Shown here piece by piece: positions 8,093-17,488 of a stretch of DNA of 54,118 nt. The position numbers and the translations under genes were made by a program. The notes beneath the pieces are model-generated. The model saw nothing but the letters and a program-made list of their open reading frames with translations, had not been told where the DNA came from and did no database searches. Position 1 is the stretch's first letter, and each line of letters starts with the position of its first letter. This stretch comes from Roseospira visakhapatnamensis (GTDB lineage: Bacteria > Pseudomonadota > Alphaproteobacteria > Rhodospirillales > Rhodospirillaceae): NCBI RefSeq assembly GCF_014197915.1, contig NZ_JACIGK010000029.1, forward strand, positions 1 to 54,118, read 5' to 3'.

Positions 8093-9397
8093 ATGAATGT
8101 ACTGGTGATTGGTGGCGGCGGACGAGAGCATGCGCTGTGCCAGGCCCTGGCCCGTTCTCCGCGCTTGTCACGCCTGTGGTGCGCCCCGGGCAACGCCGGC
8201 ATCGCCGCCGTGGCCACCTGCCTCGCGGACGTGGACGCCACGGACACGGAGGCCGTCCTGGGCGCCTGTCAGGCCCACGCCATCGACCTGGTGGTGGTGG
8301 GACCGGAAGCGCCCCTGGTGACCGGCCTGGTGGACCGCCTGCGCGCCGCCGGCTTCGCCGCCTTCGGGCCGACAGCCGAGGCCGCGCGCCTGGAAGGGTC
8401 CAAGGGCTACATGAAGGACCTGCTGGCCGAGGCCCAGGTGCCCACCGCCGCCTATGGACGCTTCACCAAGGCGACCGCCGCCAAGACCTGGATCCGCGCG
8501 CAGGGCGGCCGCCCCCTGGTGGTCAAGGCCGACGGGCTGGCCGCCGGCAAGGGCGTGATCCTCTGCGACACCGAGGCCGAGGCCCTGGCCGCCGTGGACA
8601 CCATGATGACGGACCGCGCCTTCGGCGAGGCCGGCGACGCCGTGGTGGTGGAAGAGCGGCTTCCGGGCGAGGAGGCCAGCGTGTTCGCCCTGTGCGACGG
8701 CACCACCGCCGTGTGGATGGGCGCGGCCCAGGACCACAAGCGCCTGGGCGAGGGCGACACCGGCCCCAACACCGGCGGCATGGGCGCCTACTCCCCCGCC
8801 CCCATCGTGGATCCGGCCATGGCGACCCGGGTGATGGACGAGATCATCCAGCCCACCGTGGACACCATGGCGGCGCGCGGCACGCCGTTCCAGGGCGTGC
8901 TGTTCGGTGGCCTGATGATCGACGCCGGGCAGCCCAAGGTGCTGGAGTTCAACGTGCGGTTCGGCGATCCGGAATGCCAGGTGCTGATGGCGCGGCTGGA
9001 CAGTGACCTTCTGGAGCTTCTGGAGGCCGCCGCCCACGGCCGGCTCGCGGACATCGACCCGCCGCGCTGGCGTGACCAGGTGGCGCTGGTGGTGGTGATG
9101 GCCGCGCGGGGTTATCCCGGCGCCTATGCGAAGGGGTCGGAAATCCGGGGCCTGACGGCGGCCGGGGTCATCGACGGCGTCTCGGTTCTGCACGCCGGCA
9201 CCAGGCCCGGCCCCGACGGCGCCGTTCTCGCCAACGGCGGCCGGGTGCTGGGCATCACCGCCACGGGCGACAGCGTCGCCAAGGCCCGCGACCGCGCCCA
9301 TGCGGCCATCGACCTCATCGACTGGCCCGAGGGCTTCTGCCGCCGCGACATCGGCTGGCGCGCGCTGGCGCGGACCGGGACCCCCGCGCCCGCGTGA
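8093..9397 (+). CDS. purD: Phosphoribosylamine--glycine ligase (GARS)
   Basis: Second step of de novo purine synthesis: joins phosphoribosylamine and glycine using ATP. The 434-residue protein starts [15 protein letters not shown], the expected N-terminus. The ATP-grasp region has [38 protein letters not shown] and [17 protein letters not shown], followed by [14 protein letters not shown] and [19 protein letters not shown] 8093 is preceded by AGGGAAGG about 8 nt upstream. The longer frame from 8033 would add residues outside the family. Single gene, divergent from xseA. Confidence 0.96.
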   Translation: MNVLVIGGGGREHALCQALARSPRLSRLWCAPGNAGIAAVATCLADVDATDTEAVLGACQAHAIDLVVVGPEAPLVTGLVDRLRAAGFAAFGPTAEAARLEGSKGYMKDLLAEAQVPTAAYGRFTKATAAKTWIRAQGGRPLVVKADGLAAGKGVILCDTEAEALAAVDTMMTDRAFGEAGDAVVVEERLPGEEASVFALCDGTTAVWMGAAQDHKRLGEGDTGPNTGGMGAYSPAPIVDPAMATRVMDEIIQPTVDTMAARGTPFQGVLFGGLMIDAGQPKVLEFNVRFGDPECQVLMARLDSDLLELLEAAAHGRLADIDPPRWRDQVALVVVMAARGYPGAYAKGSEIRGLTAAGVIDGVSVLHAGTRPGPDGAVLANGGRVLGITATGDSVAKARDRAHAAIDLIDWPEGFCRRDIGWRALARTGTPAPA

Positions 9398-9490
9398 GGC
9401 AACCGGCCCCCCGGCGCCGGTGCCGCGACAGGCTCGGCGATGTCGCGACAGCCCGTGCAGGGGGCCAGCGCAGGGAGCCTGTGCCGGAGA

Positions 9491-10231
9491 TCACTGCTGC
9501 CCGCCGGAGCGGTTGGTGATCTCGGGGATGAGCGACTTGATCCAGCCGGAGAAGGCATCGGCGTTGCGGGTCTGGATCCAGACCGGGCCGGGGCCGGCGA
9601 ACTCCATGACCAGACCCTCGCCGCTGGTGGCGCTGGTGAAGGCCCGCTTGAAGAAGCCACCGCCGCCGGCCACCATGCGGGCCTCCATGCCCATGCCCTC
9701 GGCATAGGCGACCATGTGGCCGCTGTCGACGATGAGCCGCTCGCCCGCCTCCAGGTCGCGGCGCACGATGGCCCCGAAGGACGACAGGAACAGCGTGCCC
9801 GTGCCCGACGCCTTGAGGACAAACAGGCCCTCGCCGCCCAGCACGCCGCGCACGCCGCCGTAGCCGGTGTCGATATCGATGCCCGGCGACGACGCCAGGA
9901 AGGAGCCGCCCTGCACCACCAGCGCGCGGCCGTCCATCTCCACGTCGCGGATATCCCCGGGCGTCGCCGGCGCCAGGGCCAGGTGGCCGGGGCCGGCCTC
10001 GGCGGTGTAGGTGCTGACGAAGAAACTCTCGCCGCCCAGCGCGGAGCGGGCCAGGCCGCCCAGCGCCCGGCCGAGCAGGCCGCCCGAGGATGCGCCGCCG
10101 ATGCTCGACTGTAGGGTCAGGGTCGGCGACATGGTCACCATGGCCCCCGACTCGCACCGCACCTGCTCGCCCTCGTTCATGTCCATTTCGAGGAGCGCGA
10201 ACGCCGGTCCGTGGGTGATCCTGTAGTCCAA
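9491..10231 (-). CDS. AIM24 / TIGR00266-family protein
   Basis: A 246-residue protein of the TIGR00266/AIM24 family, made of repeated beta-strand units. Its bacterial function is unknown. Family features are the N-terminal LLEMDMNEGEQVRCESGAMV, the Gly-rich SSIGGASSGGLLGRALGG, GESFFVSTYTAEAGPGHLAL, and C-terminal GLVMEFAGPGPVWIQTRN. No signal peptide is visible. The start is a TTG at 10231 (LDYRITHG), fixed by a strong GGAGG 9 nt upstream (10241-10245). No ATG lies nearby in frame, and the frame upstream to 10546 crosses the tRNA gene, so it is not coding. It lies downstream of tRNA-His on the same strand. Confidence 0.85.
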   Translation of the reverse strand: MDYRITHGPAFALLEMDMNEGEQVRCESGAMVTMSPTLTLQSSIGGASSGGLLGRALGGLARSALGGESFFVSTYTAEAGPGHLALAPATPGDIRDVEMDGRALVVQGGSFLASSPGIDIDTGYGGVRGVLGGEGLFVLKASGTGTLFLSSFGAIVRRDLEAGERLIVDSGHMVAYAEGMGMEARMVAGGGGFFKRAFTSATSGEGLVMEFAGPGPVWIQTRNADAFSGWIKSLIPEITNRSGGQQ

Positions 10232-10501
10232 GGGACGTTTCCTCCGCTGGCCGTCGGGGCACGACCCGGCGCCGCGCCTCCGCGAGGAGCCTACCCCAGC
10301 CGGGACACGGAGAAAACGCCGCGCGCGGGCGCGGTACACGCCGACCCGAGGCGCATGCCCGCCCGGCGCGGCCACGCGCGCGTCAGTCCGGACAGCGGAC
10401 CGGGGTCGGTGACCCTTGAGGTCAACCGTCAACGCCCCCGGACGGTGCCGTCCGAGGGACGGTCCCGCGCATCCGGTGCCGGTCTTCAGAACAAGGGAGA
10501 A

Positions 10502-10579
10502 TGGGGCGAGTAGACGGATTTGAACCGACGACCTCTTGGACCACAACCAAGCGCTCTAACCAACTGAGCTATACCCGCC
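10502..10579 (-). tRNA. tRNA-His (anticodon GTG)
   Basis: The minus strand folds as a full cloverleaf. The acceptor GCGGGTA pairs with TACTCGC (one G-U). An extra G-1 opposite C73 is the histidine tRNA hallmark. The anticodon stem and loop is CTTGGTTGTGGTCCAAG with anticodon GTG, and the T-arm contains GGTTCAAATCC. The 3' CCA is encoded at 10502-10504. Confidence 0.97.
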
Positions 10580-10670
10580 ACCAGGACGCCGGGCACGAAG
10601 GTCACCGCAACACTGGCGCCCTCGGGATACGGCGTTGGCCGGCCCCGTCGGGTCCGGCACGAGAGGGGGG

Positions 10671-10699
10671 TGGATATCCCATCGCCCGGACCCCGTCAA
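10671..10699 (-). promoter_or_regulatory. Candidate sigma70 promoter for tRNA-His
   Basis: On the minus strand TTGACG (10699-10694) is 17 nt from TATCCA (10676-10671). Transcription would begin near 10664, about 85 nt before the tRNA. The rest of the 10580-10921 gap carries only the rpmH promoter on the other strand. Confidence 0.4.
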
Positions 10700-10843
10700 G
10701 ATGCTTGACGGCCCGCGCCTCAGCATCCCTCCGTTTGATCTCTCGTGCGGAGGTCCGTGCATGAGTCACGGCGTCCGCCCCCGGCCGCCGCCCCCGGTCG
10801 CCTGAAGAAACCGGGGATGCCCTGGCGTCGCGAAGCAGGACCG

Positions 10844-10872
10844 TTGACACCGCCAGGTGCCCCGCGTATACA
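10844..10872 (+). promoter_or_regulatory. Near-consensus sigma70 promoter of rpmH
   Basis: TTGACA (10844-10849), a 17-nt spacer and TATACA (10867-10872) form the best promoter match in the window. It predicts transcription from about 10879, 43 nt before the rpmH GTG at 10922. Confidence 0.75.
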
Positions 10873-10921
10873 CCTCGCCTTTCCGAAACAGACCTGCCCA
10901 GCCGGTAACGGAGTCGCCGCC

Positions 10922-11056
10922 GTGAAACGCACTTATCAGCCCAGCAAGCTCGTCCGCAAGCGGCGGCACGGGTTCCGCAGCCGTAGCGCCACCGTCGCGG
11001 GGCGCCGCATTCTCGCCAGCCGCCGCGCCAAGGGCCGCAAGCGCCTGTCCGCCTAG
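10922..11056 (+). CDS. rpmH: 50S ribosomal protein L34
   Basis: A 44-residue, highly basic ribosomal protein with the canonical sequence [20 protein letters not shown] and C-terminal [11 protein letters not shown]. It starts with GTG at 10922, supported by GGAG 8 nt upstream (10910-10913) and by the family N-terminus. A near-consensus promoter precedes it. The TAG stop is the left boundary of the second copy of the palindromic element, which now separates it from rnpA by 277 nt. Confidence 0.97.
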   Translation: MKRTYQPSKLVRKRRHGFRSRSATVAGRRILASRRAKGRKRLSA

Positions 11057-11180
11057 TGCACTGAGTTCAGACAAAAGATGCCGTGTGCATTCTTTTGTCC
11101 GGATCGAAAAAGCACTCAGGACAAGGTCTTGTGCAGCGACGCGTGCGGTCAAGGGTGACTCCCTTGACGGCGGTGTCGCG
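11054..11180. repeat. Two-hairpin palindromic mini-element, copy 2
   Basis: Same organisation as 6228-6360 and again entered through the TAG stop of the upstream gene. It has AGTGCACT at 11055-11062, CAGACAAAAGATGC facing GCATTCTTTTGTCCG, then GTGCAGCGACGC and a second hairpin (about 11136-11155 with 11161-11180, loop TGACT). Several mismatches in the stems show decay relative to copy 1. The remaining stretch to rnpA (11181-11333) shows no other feature. Confidence 0.7.
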
Positions 11181-11333
11181 CCAGGACGCGTCGACCCGGC
11201 GCCCGACCCTCGGCATGGGTCCGGCAACCCCGGCGCATACCCCCGGCCTGCGGTTCGGGACCAGGCGACTCCCGCATGGTCCGACCGGGTGTATGGCCGG
11301 TGCGTGGACCTCGTCCGGATCGGTGTCCGTACC

Positions 11334-11852
11334 ATGGACGACGCCCCCCCCGTGATCGAGACGTCCGGGACGCCTCCGTCGCCACCGCGTGGCGTGCCCC
11401 GCCTGAAACGGCGGGGTGATTTCCTGCGCGTGGCCGGACACGGCCGGAAATGGGTCACACCCGGCTTCATCCTTCAGGCCGCCCCCCAGTCCGGAGCCGC
11501 CGCCACGCCGGGCGCGCCGGCCCGCGTGGGCTTCACCGTCAGCCGCAAGGTAGGCAAGGCCGTGGTGCGCAATCGCGCCCGGCGCCGCCTGCGGGCGGCC
11601 GTGGACCTGGTGTTCCCGGACTCCGCCCACGCGGGATGGGATTTCGTGCTGATCGGCCGGCGTGAGACCAACGACCGCCTGTTTGACGCGCTGGTGCGCG
11701 ACCTCCGCACCGCCCTGACGCGCCTTGACCCGGCCCGCCCCGGAGCGGGTGGCGGGGGCCGCAAGGGCGGCGACAAAGGTCGGGGACCCCGACGGCGCGG
11801 CCGGACGGCATCCCCCTCCGCACCGCCCCCGTCGCGAGATCCGCCGGCATGA
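11334..11852 (+). CDS. rnpA: Ribonuclease P protein component
   Basis: Basic protein cofactor of RNase P, needed for tRNA 5' maturation. The family core is clear: [20 protein letters not shown] near the N-terminus, [20 protein letters not shown] with RRRLRAAV (the RNR motif), and [16 protein letters not shown]. From ATG 11334 the protein has 172 residues, longer than the usual 110-130. The excess is a Gly/Arg/Pro-rich tail after about 130. The frame is open upstream to 11085, but that part lies inside the palindromic element and is not conserved. It overlaps yidD by ATGA (11849-11852). Confidence 0.93.
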   Translation: MDDAPPVIETSGTPPSPPRGVPRLKRRGDFLRVAGHGRKWVTPGFILQAAPQSGAAATPGAPARVGFTVSRKVGKAVVRNRARRRLRAAVDLVFPDSAHAGWDFVLIGRRETNDRLFDALVRDLRTALTRLDPARPGAGGGGRKGGDKGRGPRRRGRTASPSAPPPSRDPPA

Positions 11853-12235
11853 GCGGCCCCCACCAGGACCCATCGCCCTCGACGGATGCCGAGGGAACCG
11901 ACCGCCGGAAACGCGGGCTCCGATGGCTGCTGACCCTGCCGCCCCGGTTGCTGATCCGCGCCTACCAGTTGGGTCTCTCGCCCCTTCTGGGCCAGACCTG
12001 CCGCTTTACGCCCACCTGCTCGTCCTATGCGCTGGAGGCGCTGGAGCGCCATGGCCTGCTGCGCGGCGGCTGGCTGGCGGCGTGGCGGATTCTTCGTTGC
12101 CATCCGTGGGGCGGCATGGGATACGATCCCGTTCCCGCGGCACGGCCGGCGCGCTCGCGGCGGGAGCGGTGTTGCCGGGACCACGAGTCACGCCCGGCGA
12201 CGGCCGCCCCTCCCGACGGCGATCCGTCCGAGTAG
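11849..12235 (+). CDS. yidD: Membrane protein insertion efficiency factor YidD
   Basis: Small membrane-associated factor that aids YidC-dependent insertion. The signature is complete: [35 protein letters not shown] and [17 protein letters not shown]. At 128 residues it has an Arg-rich N-terminal and a disordered C-terminal extension around the usual 70-residue core. It overlaps the rnpA stop by 4 nt and precedes yidC, the classic order. Confidence 0.95.
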   Translation: MSGPHQDPSPSTDAEGTDRRKRGLRWLLTLPPRLLIRAYQLGLSPLLGQTCRFTPTCSSYALEALERHGLLRGGWLAAWRILRCHPWGGMGYDPVPAARPARSRRERCCRDHESRPATAAPPDGDPSE

Positions 12236-12435
12236 CGGACGGACTGGCGGCGCGGGGACGCGGCCCGAGTCGCCCGTGCCTCGCCTGCGGCCGGAGATCA
12301 TCCCGGGTCGTCCCGGCCCTCACGCATCGCCGGCCCGGCCCACCCTCGCGTTTCCGACAGGGCCGCCCTGCCCGGGCGCCCCTTCACCGCCCCGGACCGG
12401 GTCGCCGGCCGGGGTGATCCACGGACCAAGGACCC

Positions 12436-14235
12436 ATGCCCGAACAGCGCAACCTGATCCTGGCGATCGCCCTGTCCATTTTCGTGCTCATCGGCTTCCA
12501 GCTGTTGTGGAACACGCTGTATCCGCCGCCCCCGCCCGTGGAGCAAACGGTCGCCGACGGTCGCGTCACCCCCGGCACGCCGTCCACCGGCGACCTCAAT
12601 GCCCCGTCGGTGGCCGACGCACCCGGTGTCACCGGCCCGCGCGTGGATGGCGGCCTTGCCCCCACGGCGCCCGGCGGCCCGATGACCGACACCCTGGAGC
12701 GGTCCCTGGCGCTGTCCACCGACGACAGCCCGCGCGTGCCCATCGACACGCCGGCGGTGCAGGGCTCGCTGCGTGTTCAAGGCGCGCTGCTGGACGATTT
12801 GGTGCTGACCGAGTACCGGGAGACCCTGGACCCGGACAGCAAGTTGATTCACCTGTTCTCGCCGATCAACGCGCCCGACCCCTATCACGCGCGCTTCGGT
12901 TGGGTGGCCGGGAGCGCCGACGGTAACGACGCTCCCAACCTGCCCGGCCCGGACACGCCCTGGACCGTCCGATCGGGCGAAACCCTGGCGGTGGACCAGC
13001 CGGTGGTGCTGACCTGGGACAACGGCCAGGGGCTGCGCTTCACGCGCACCGTCGCGGTGGACGATCACTATATGTTCACCGTTACCCAGCGGGTCGAGAA
13101 CACCGGCACCACGCCGGTCACGCTCTATCCCTACGGCCTCATCAGCCGCACCGACCGGCCCACCACCGACGGCATTTACATCCTGCACGAAGGCCCCCTG
13201 GGGGTGTTCGACGGCACCCTGACCGAGGTCAACTACGGCGACCTGGAGGACGAGAGCAGCCAGCGCGAGACCACCACCGGCGGCTGGATCGGCATCACCG
13301 ACAAGTACTGGCTGGCGGCCCTGGCCTTCGACCAGGACGTCGAGGCCAATGCCCGCTTCGCCCGCGAGATGCGTGATGGCCGGGAACGCTTCCAGGTGGA
13401 CTACGTGCTCGCCGGGCAGACCGTGCAGCCAGGCGGCTTCATGGAAAGCACGAACCACCTGTTCGCGGGCGCGAAGAAGGTGGAGCTTCTGGACGAGTAC
13501 GAAGAAAGTCTCGGCATCACGAACTTCGATCTGGCCATCGACTTCGGCTGGTTCTATTTCATGACCAAGCCGTTCTTCTACTGCCTGCTCTGGCTGGAGG
13601 ACTTCCTCGGCAACTATGGCCTCGCCATCCTGGCCTTCACCGTGCTTCTCAAGCTGGTGTTCTTCCCGCTGGCCAGCAAGTCCTACGAGTCCATGTCGAA
13701 GATGAAGAAGCTGCAGCCGGAAATGAAGAAGCTGCAGGAGCGCTTCAAGGACGACAAGGCGCGCATGAACCAGGAGCTGATGGCGCTCTACAAGCGCGAG
13801 AAGGCCAACCCGGTCTCCGGCTGCCTGCCGATCCTGGTGCAGATCCCGGTGTTCTTCGCGCTGTACAAGGTGCTCTACGTCTCCATCGAGATGCGCCACG
13901 CCCCGTTCTACGGCTGGATTCAGGACCTCTCGGCACCCGACCCGCTCAACCTGTTCACCGTCTTCGGCCTGATCCCGTGGGATCCGCCGGCGCTGCTGAC
14001 CATCGGTCTGTGGCCGGTCATCATGGGCTGCACCATGTACCTGCAACAGATCCTGAACCCGGCGCCCACCGACCCCACGCAGAAGCGCATCATGCAGTTC
14101 CTGCCCCTGTTCTTCACCTTCCTGCTGGCCCAGTTCCCGGCCGGCCTGGTGATCTACTGGACCTGGAACAACCTGCTGTCCATGTTGCAGCAGTGGTGGA
14201 TCATGAAGCGCATGGGCGTCGGCGTGAATGGTTGA
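12436..14235 (+). CDS. yidC: Membrane protein insertase YidC
   Basis: Inner-membrane insertase acting alone or with SecYEG. It is 599 residues. The first transmembrane segment is ILAIALSIFVLIGFQLLW (about 8-25), followed by a Pro-rich linker and the large periplasmic beta domain (about 100-370). The conserved C-terminal bundle begins at about 380 with FYFMTKPFFYCLLWLEDFLG and YGLAILAFTVLLKLVFFPL, then KMKKLQPEMKKLQERFKDDK, PVSGCLPILVQIPVFFALYK and FPAGLVIYWTWNNLLSMLQQ. The 12236-12435 spacer shows no gene. It overlaps yihA by 8 nt. Confidence 0.97.
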   Translation: MPEQRNLILAIALSIFVLIGFQLLWNTLYPPPPPVEQTVADGRVTPGTPSTGDLNAPSVADAPGVTGPRVDGGLAPTAPGGPMTDTLERSLALSTDDSPRVPIDTPAVQGSLRVQGALLDDLVLTEYRETLDPDSKLIHLFSPINAPDPYHARFGWVAGSADGNDAPNLPGPDTPWTVRSGETLAVDQPVVLTWDNGQGLRFTRTVAVDDHYMFTVTQRVENTGTTPVTLYPYGLISRTDRPTTDGIYILHEGPLGVFDGTLTEVNYGDLEDESSQRETTTGGWIGITDKYWLAALAFDQDVEANARFAREMRDGRERFQVDYVLAGQTVQPGGFMESTNHLFAGAKKVELLDEYEESLGITNFDLAIDFGWFYFMTKPFFYCLLWLEDFLGNYGLAILAFTVLLKLVFFPLASKSYESMSKMKKLQPEMKKLQERFKDDKARMNQELMALYKREKANPVSGCLPILVQIPVFFALYKVLYVSIEMRHAPFYGWIQDLSAPDPLNLFTVFGLIPWDPPALLTIGLWPVIMGCTMYLQQILNPAPTDPTQKRIMQFLPLFFTFLLAQFPAGLVIYWTWNNLLSMLQQWWIMKRMGVGVNG

Positions 14236-14992
14236 CGACGACGCCCCCCCGGAGCCGGATGGAAACGGGCGGCCGCTCGGACGGGACACCGGGACCGACG
14301 GCGGGGACGAGGCCCGGGAAGCGGCGGCCGCCGCCGCCCGCCTGGAGGCCGGCCGCTGGCTGTTCGCCCAGGAGTGCCAGTTCCTGCTGGGGGTCGCCGA
14401 CCTGTCCGCGCTGCCCCCCGGGGATCTGCCGGAGGTGGCCTTCTGCGGCCGCTCCAACGTCGGCAAGTCCAGCCTGGTCAACGCCCTGACCGGGCGCAGG
14501 ACTCTCGCGCGCACCTCCAACACCCCGGGCCGGACCCAACAGATCAACCTGTTCGCCCTGGGTCCCGCCGGGGCGCCCCGCCTGCGGCTCGCCGACCTGC
14601 CGGGTCACGGCTTCGCCCGGGCGCCCAAGACGATGGTCACCGCCTGGACCCGCCTGGTGAACGCCTACCTGCGCGGCCGGGCGCCGTTGCGCCGGGTTCT
14701 GCTGCTGGTGGACGCGCGCCACGGCCTGAAAAGCGTGGACCGCGAGGTCATGACCATGCTCGACCAGGCGGCGGTGAACTATCAGGTGGTGTTGACCAAG
14801 GCCGACAAGGTGGGCGACAAGGCGCTCGGCGACATGCGCGCGCGGGTAACCGGCCAACTCGCCGACCACGTGGCCGCGTACCCGGAGGTCCTGGTCACCA
14901 GCGCCGAGACCGGCGCCGGCATGCCGGAGCTTCGCGCCGCGCTCGCCGAGTTGGCGGCGCCGGCACCGGAGCCGCCCCGAGGCCGGGACTGA
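14228..14992 (+). CDS. engB: Ribosome biogenesis GTP-binding protein YihA/YsxC (EngB)
   Basis: TRAFAC-class GTPase of large-subunit ribosome assembly. At 254 residues it has an acidic and Ala-rich N-terminal extension of about 50. G1 is GRSNVGKSS at about 74-82, then RTSNTPGRTQQINLF (G2), DLPGHGFA (G3) and LTKADKVG (G4). DLPGHGFA replaces the more usual DLPGYGYA. The ATG lies inside the end of yidC, so translation is probably coupled. Confidence 0.94.
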   Translation: MVDDDAPPEPDGNGRPLGRDTGTDGGDEAREAAAAAARLEAGRWLFAQECQFLLGVADLSALPPGDLPEVAFCGRSNVGKSSLVNALTGRRTLARTSNTPGRTQQINLFALGPAGAPRLRLADLPGHGFARAPKTMVTAWTRLVNAYLRGRAPLRRVLLLVDARHGLKSVDREVMTMLDQAAVNYQVVLTKADKVGDKALGDMRARVTGQLADHVAAYPEVLVTSAETGAGMPELRAALAELAAPAPEPPRGRD

Positions 14993-15030
14993 CCCGGGGC
15001 CGTTGATCCATGACGGGGAGGACATCGAGA

Positions 15031-15957
15031 ATGGCGGGCCATGACGGCACCATGGAGGACAGGGAAGCCCTGCGGGCGCTGTGGCTGGAGAAGGCCAAGA
15101 CGCTATCGGAGGCGCTGCCCTACATGCGCCGCTTCGCCAAGGAAACCGTGGTGGTGAAGTACGGTGGGCACGCCATGGGCGACGCCGCCCTGGCCGGCAC
15201 CTTCGCCCGCGACATGGTGCTGCTCAAGCAGGTGGGCATCAATCCCGTGGTGGTGCACGGCGGCGGGCCGCAGATCCAGAGGATGCTGGAGCGGCTGAAG
15301 ATCCAGTCCGACTTCGTGGACGGCCTGCGCGTCACCGACGAGGCCACCGTGGACATCGTCGAGATGGTGCTGTCCGGCTCCATCAACAAGGAGATCGTCT
15401 CGGCCATCACCCAGGCCGGCGGTTTCGCCATCGGCCTGTCGGGCAAGGACGGTCATCTGATCCGGGCCACCAAGCTGCGCCGCACCCGGCGGGACCCCGA
15501 CAGCAACATCGAGAAGATCCTCGACCTGGGCTTCGTGGGCGAACCCACCCAGGTCACGCCGCACGTGCTGAACTTCTTCGAGAACGCGGACGTGATCCCC
15601 GTGATCGCCCCCATCGGCCAGGGGCCGAACGGCGAGACCTTCAACATCAACGCCGACACGGCGGCCGGCGCCGTGGCCGCCGCCCTGGGGGCGCGCCGGC
15701 TGCTGATGCTGACGGACGTCAAGGGCGTGCTGGACGCCGACGGCGACCTGATCGAGGAGATGACGGCCGGCGAGGCCCATCGGGCGGTCCTTGAGGGCAC
15801 CATTACCGGCGGCATGATCCCCAAGGTGGAAACCTGCCTGAAGGCGGTGGAAAGCGGCGTCGAGGCGGCGGTGATCCTGGACGGCCGGGTGCCGCACGCC
15901 TGCCTGCTGGAGCTGTTCACCCCGCACGGCGCCGGCACCCTGATCCGGCGGCTGTAG
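15031..15957 (+). CDS. argB: Acetylglutamate kinase
   Basis: Phosphorylates N-acetylglutamate, the second step of arginine synthesis, in the cytosol. At 308 residues it has [12 protein letters not shown] (phosphate-binding Lys/Gly), [52 protein letters not shown] and [22 protein letters not shown] 15031 is chosen for the GGGGAGG about 9 nt upstream. ATG 15010 and 15052 are in frame. The position after yihA is the usual alphaproteobacterial order. Confidence 0.95.
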   Translation: MAGHDGTMEDREALRALWLEKAKTLSEALPYMRRFAKETVVVKYGGHAMGDAALAGTFARDMVLLKQVGINPVVVHGGGPQIQRMLERLKIQSDFVDGLRVTDEATVDIVEMVLSGSINKEIVSAITQAGGFAIGLSGKDGHLIRATKLRRTRRDPDSNIEKILDLGFVGEPTQVTPHVLNFFENADVIPVIAPIGQGPNGETFNINADTAAGAVAAALGARRLLMLTDVKGVLDADGDLIEEMTAGEAHRAVLEGTITGGMIPKVETCLKAVESGVEAAVILDGRVPHACLLELFTPHGAGTLIRRL

Positions 15958-16073
15958 GCCCTCGCGTCTTGAGGACGGGTCGCGGACGCCCCGGATCGAC
16001 CACCGCCGGCTCTTTGCGGACGCGCCCGGCCCGCGTATGGTGACGGCCGGCTCGTTTTGCATCGGGGCTTGTC

Positions 16074-16568
16074 ATGGTCGCCGTCCTGTTTGTCTGTACC
16101 GGGAACATCTGTCGCTCACCCACGGCCGAGGGCCTGTTTCGCCGCAAGGTCCACGCCGCCGGTCTGGACGACCAGGTGGACATCGATTCGGCCGGCACCA
16201 CCGCCTTTCACGTGGGCGAGCCCCCGGACCCCCGCGCCGCCGAGGCCGCGTCGCGCCGGGGCTACAGCCTGGAGGGACAGACCGCCCGCCAGGTGCGGCG
16301 ATCCGACTTCCAGCGCTACGACCTTTTGATCGCCATGGATCGAGGTCACTACAATAGGATGCGATCGCTGGCACCGGACGAGACCACCCGCGAGCGCGTG
16401 GTGCTGATGAGCGCCTTCGCCCGGCGCCCCGGCACCCTTCGTGACGTGCCCGACCCCTACTATGGCGGGGGGGATGGCTTCGACCGGGTGCTGGACATGC
16501 TGGAAGACACCACCGAGGGCCTGCTCGATCACGTCCGCGCGCGGCTGGCGGCGACGTCCGCTCCGTAG
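16074..16568 (+). CDS. Low-molecular-weight protein-tyrosine phosphatase
   Basis: Cytosolic phosphatase of 164 residues. The P-loop CTGNICRS (Cys8 to Arg14) is at the N-terminus and the general-acid aspartate is Asp127 in VPDPYYGGGDGF. SAGT at about 39-42 and AMDRGHYNRM complete the family pattern. Its substrates are unknown. Homologues often act on exopolysaccharide kinases, but no such kinase is nearby. A fructosamine-kinase-like gene follows 38 nt downstream. Confidence 0.93.
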   Translation: MVAVLFVCTGNICRSPTAEGLFRRKVHAAGLDDQVDIDSAGTTAFHVGEPPDPRAAEAASRRGYSLEGQTARQVRRSDFQRYDLLIAMDRGHYNRMRSLAPDETTRERVVLMSAFARRPGTLRDVPDPYYGGGDGFDRVLDMLEDTTEGLLDHVRARLAATSAP

Positions 16569-16606
16569 CCGCGCCCGCCCCGGCATTCCAGCCAAGGGAG
16601 GTCTCC

Positions 16607-17458
16607 ATGCGCGACAGCGCCCGCGCCCTGGTGGAACAGGCCATCGGCGCCACGGTGACCGCCAGTCGGCCGCTGTCCGGCGGCTGCGTCGGCGAGGTCT
16701 ATCACCTCTGCCTGTCGGACGGCCGCGCGCTGGTCGCCAAGGTGGGCGGACCGGGCAGCGGCCTCGCCCTGGAGGGCGCCATGCTGCGCCACCTGGCGGA
16801 CCACGGCGCCCCGGTGCCGGAGGTCCTGCACGCCGACGACCCTCTGCTGCTGATGACCGTCCTGCCGTCGGGGGATACCCTCTCCGCCCGGGTGCAGGAA
16901 CACGCGGCGCATGTGATCGCCGCCCTGCACGACACCGTCGGGCCGCACTTCGGCTTCACGTATGACACCGTCATCGGCGGCCTGCCCCAGCCCAACCCGA
17001 AACGCGAGCGCTGGGTGCCCTTCTTCCGCGATCATCGGCTGCTGTTCATGGCCGGCGAGGCGGCGCGCGCCGGGCGGCTGCCATCGGCCCTGCATCGCCG
17101 GGTCGAGACCCTGGCGGCGCGCCTGGACGACTGGCTGGAGGAACCGGACCATCCCAGCCTGTTGCATGGCGACCTGTGGACCGGCAACGTGTTGGCGCAC
17201 GATGGGCGCCTGTCGGGACTGATCGATCCGGCCATCTACTGGGGGCATGCGGAGGTGGAACTGGCCTTCACCACCCTGTTCGGCACCTTCGGCGATGCGT
17301 TCTTCAACCGCTACCACGACCTTCGGCCGATCCGCCCGGGCTTCTTCGAGGACCGCCTGGAGATCTACAACCTCTATCCCCTGCTGGTGCACGTGCGCCT
17401 GTTCGGCGGCAGCTACCTCGGCGGCGTGGACCGCACCCTGCGGCGTCTGGGTCTGTGA
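16607..17458 (+). CDS. Fructosamine kinase family protein
   Basis: A 283-residue protein of the fructosamine/ketosamine-3-kinase family (YniA-like), which phosphorylates protein-bound sugar adducts for removal. It has the N-terminal GGCVGEVYHL loop, ATP-binding Lys45 in LVAKVGG, the catalytic loop HGDLWTGN (187-194) and metal-binding Asp207 in LIDPAIYWGHAEVELA. AAGGGAGG precedes the ATG. Being next to a tyrosine phosphatase may be meaningful, because some fructosamine kinases are paired with LMW phosphatases. That link is inference. Confidence 0.9.
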   Translation: MRDSARALVEQAIGATVTASRPLSGGCVGEVYHLCLSDGRALVAKVGGPGSGLALEGAMLRHLADHGAPVPEVLHADDPLLLMTVLPSGDTLSARVQEHAAHVIAALHDTVGPHFGFTYDTVIGGLPQPNPKRERWVPFFRDHRLLFMAGEAARAGRLPSALHRRVETLAARLDDWLEEPDHPSLLHGDLWTGNVLAHDGRLSGLIDPAIYWGHAEVELAFTTLFGTFGDAFFNRYHDLRPIRPGFFEDRLEIYNLYPLLVHVRLFGGSYLGGVDRTLRRLGL

Positions 17459-17488
17459 CGCGGCGGCCCCGGACCCACGAGCGTCCGG

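Noticed and set aside
10381-10460. Palindrome CGGACGG-TG-CCGTCCG between the AIM24 gene and tRNA-His considered as a terminator
   Set aside because: No T-run on either strand, and short GC palindromes are expected by chance at this GC content.
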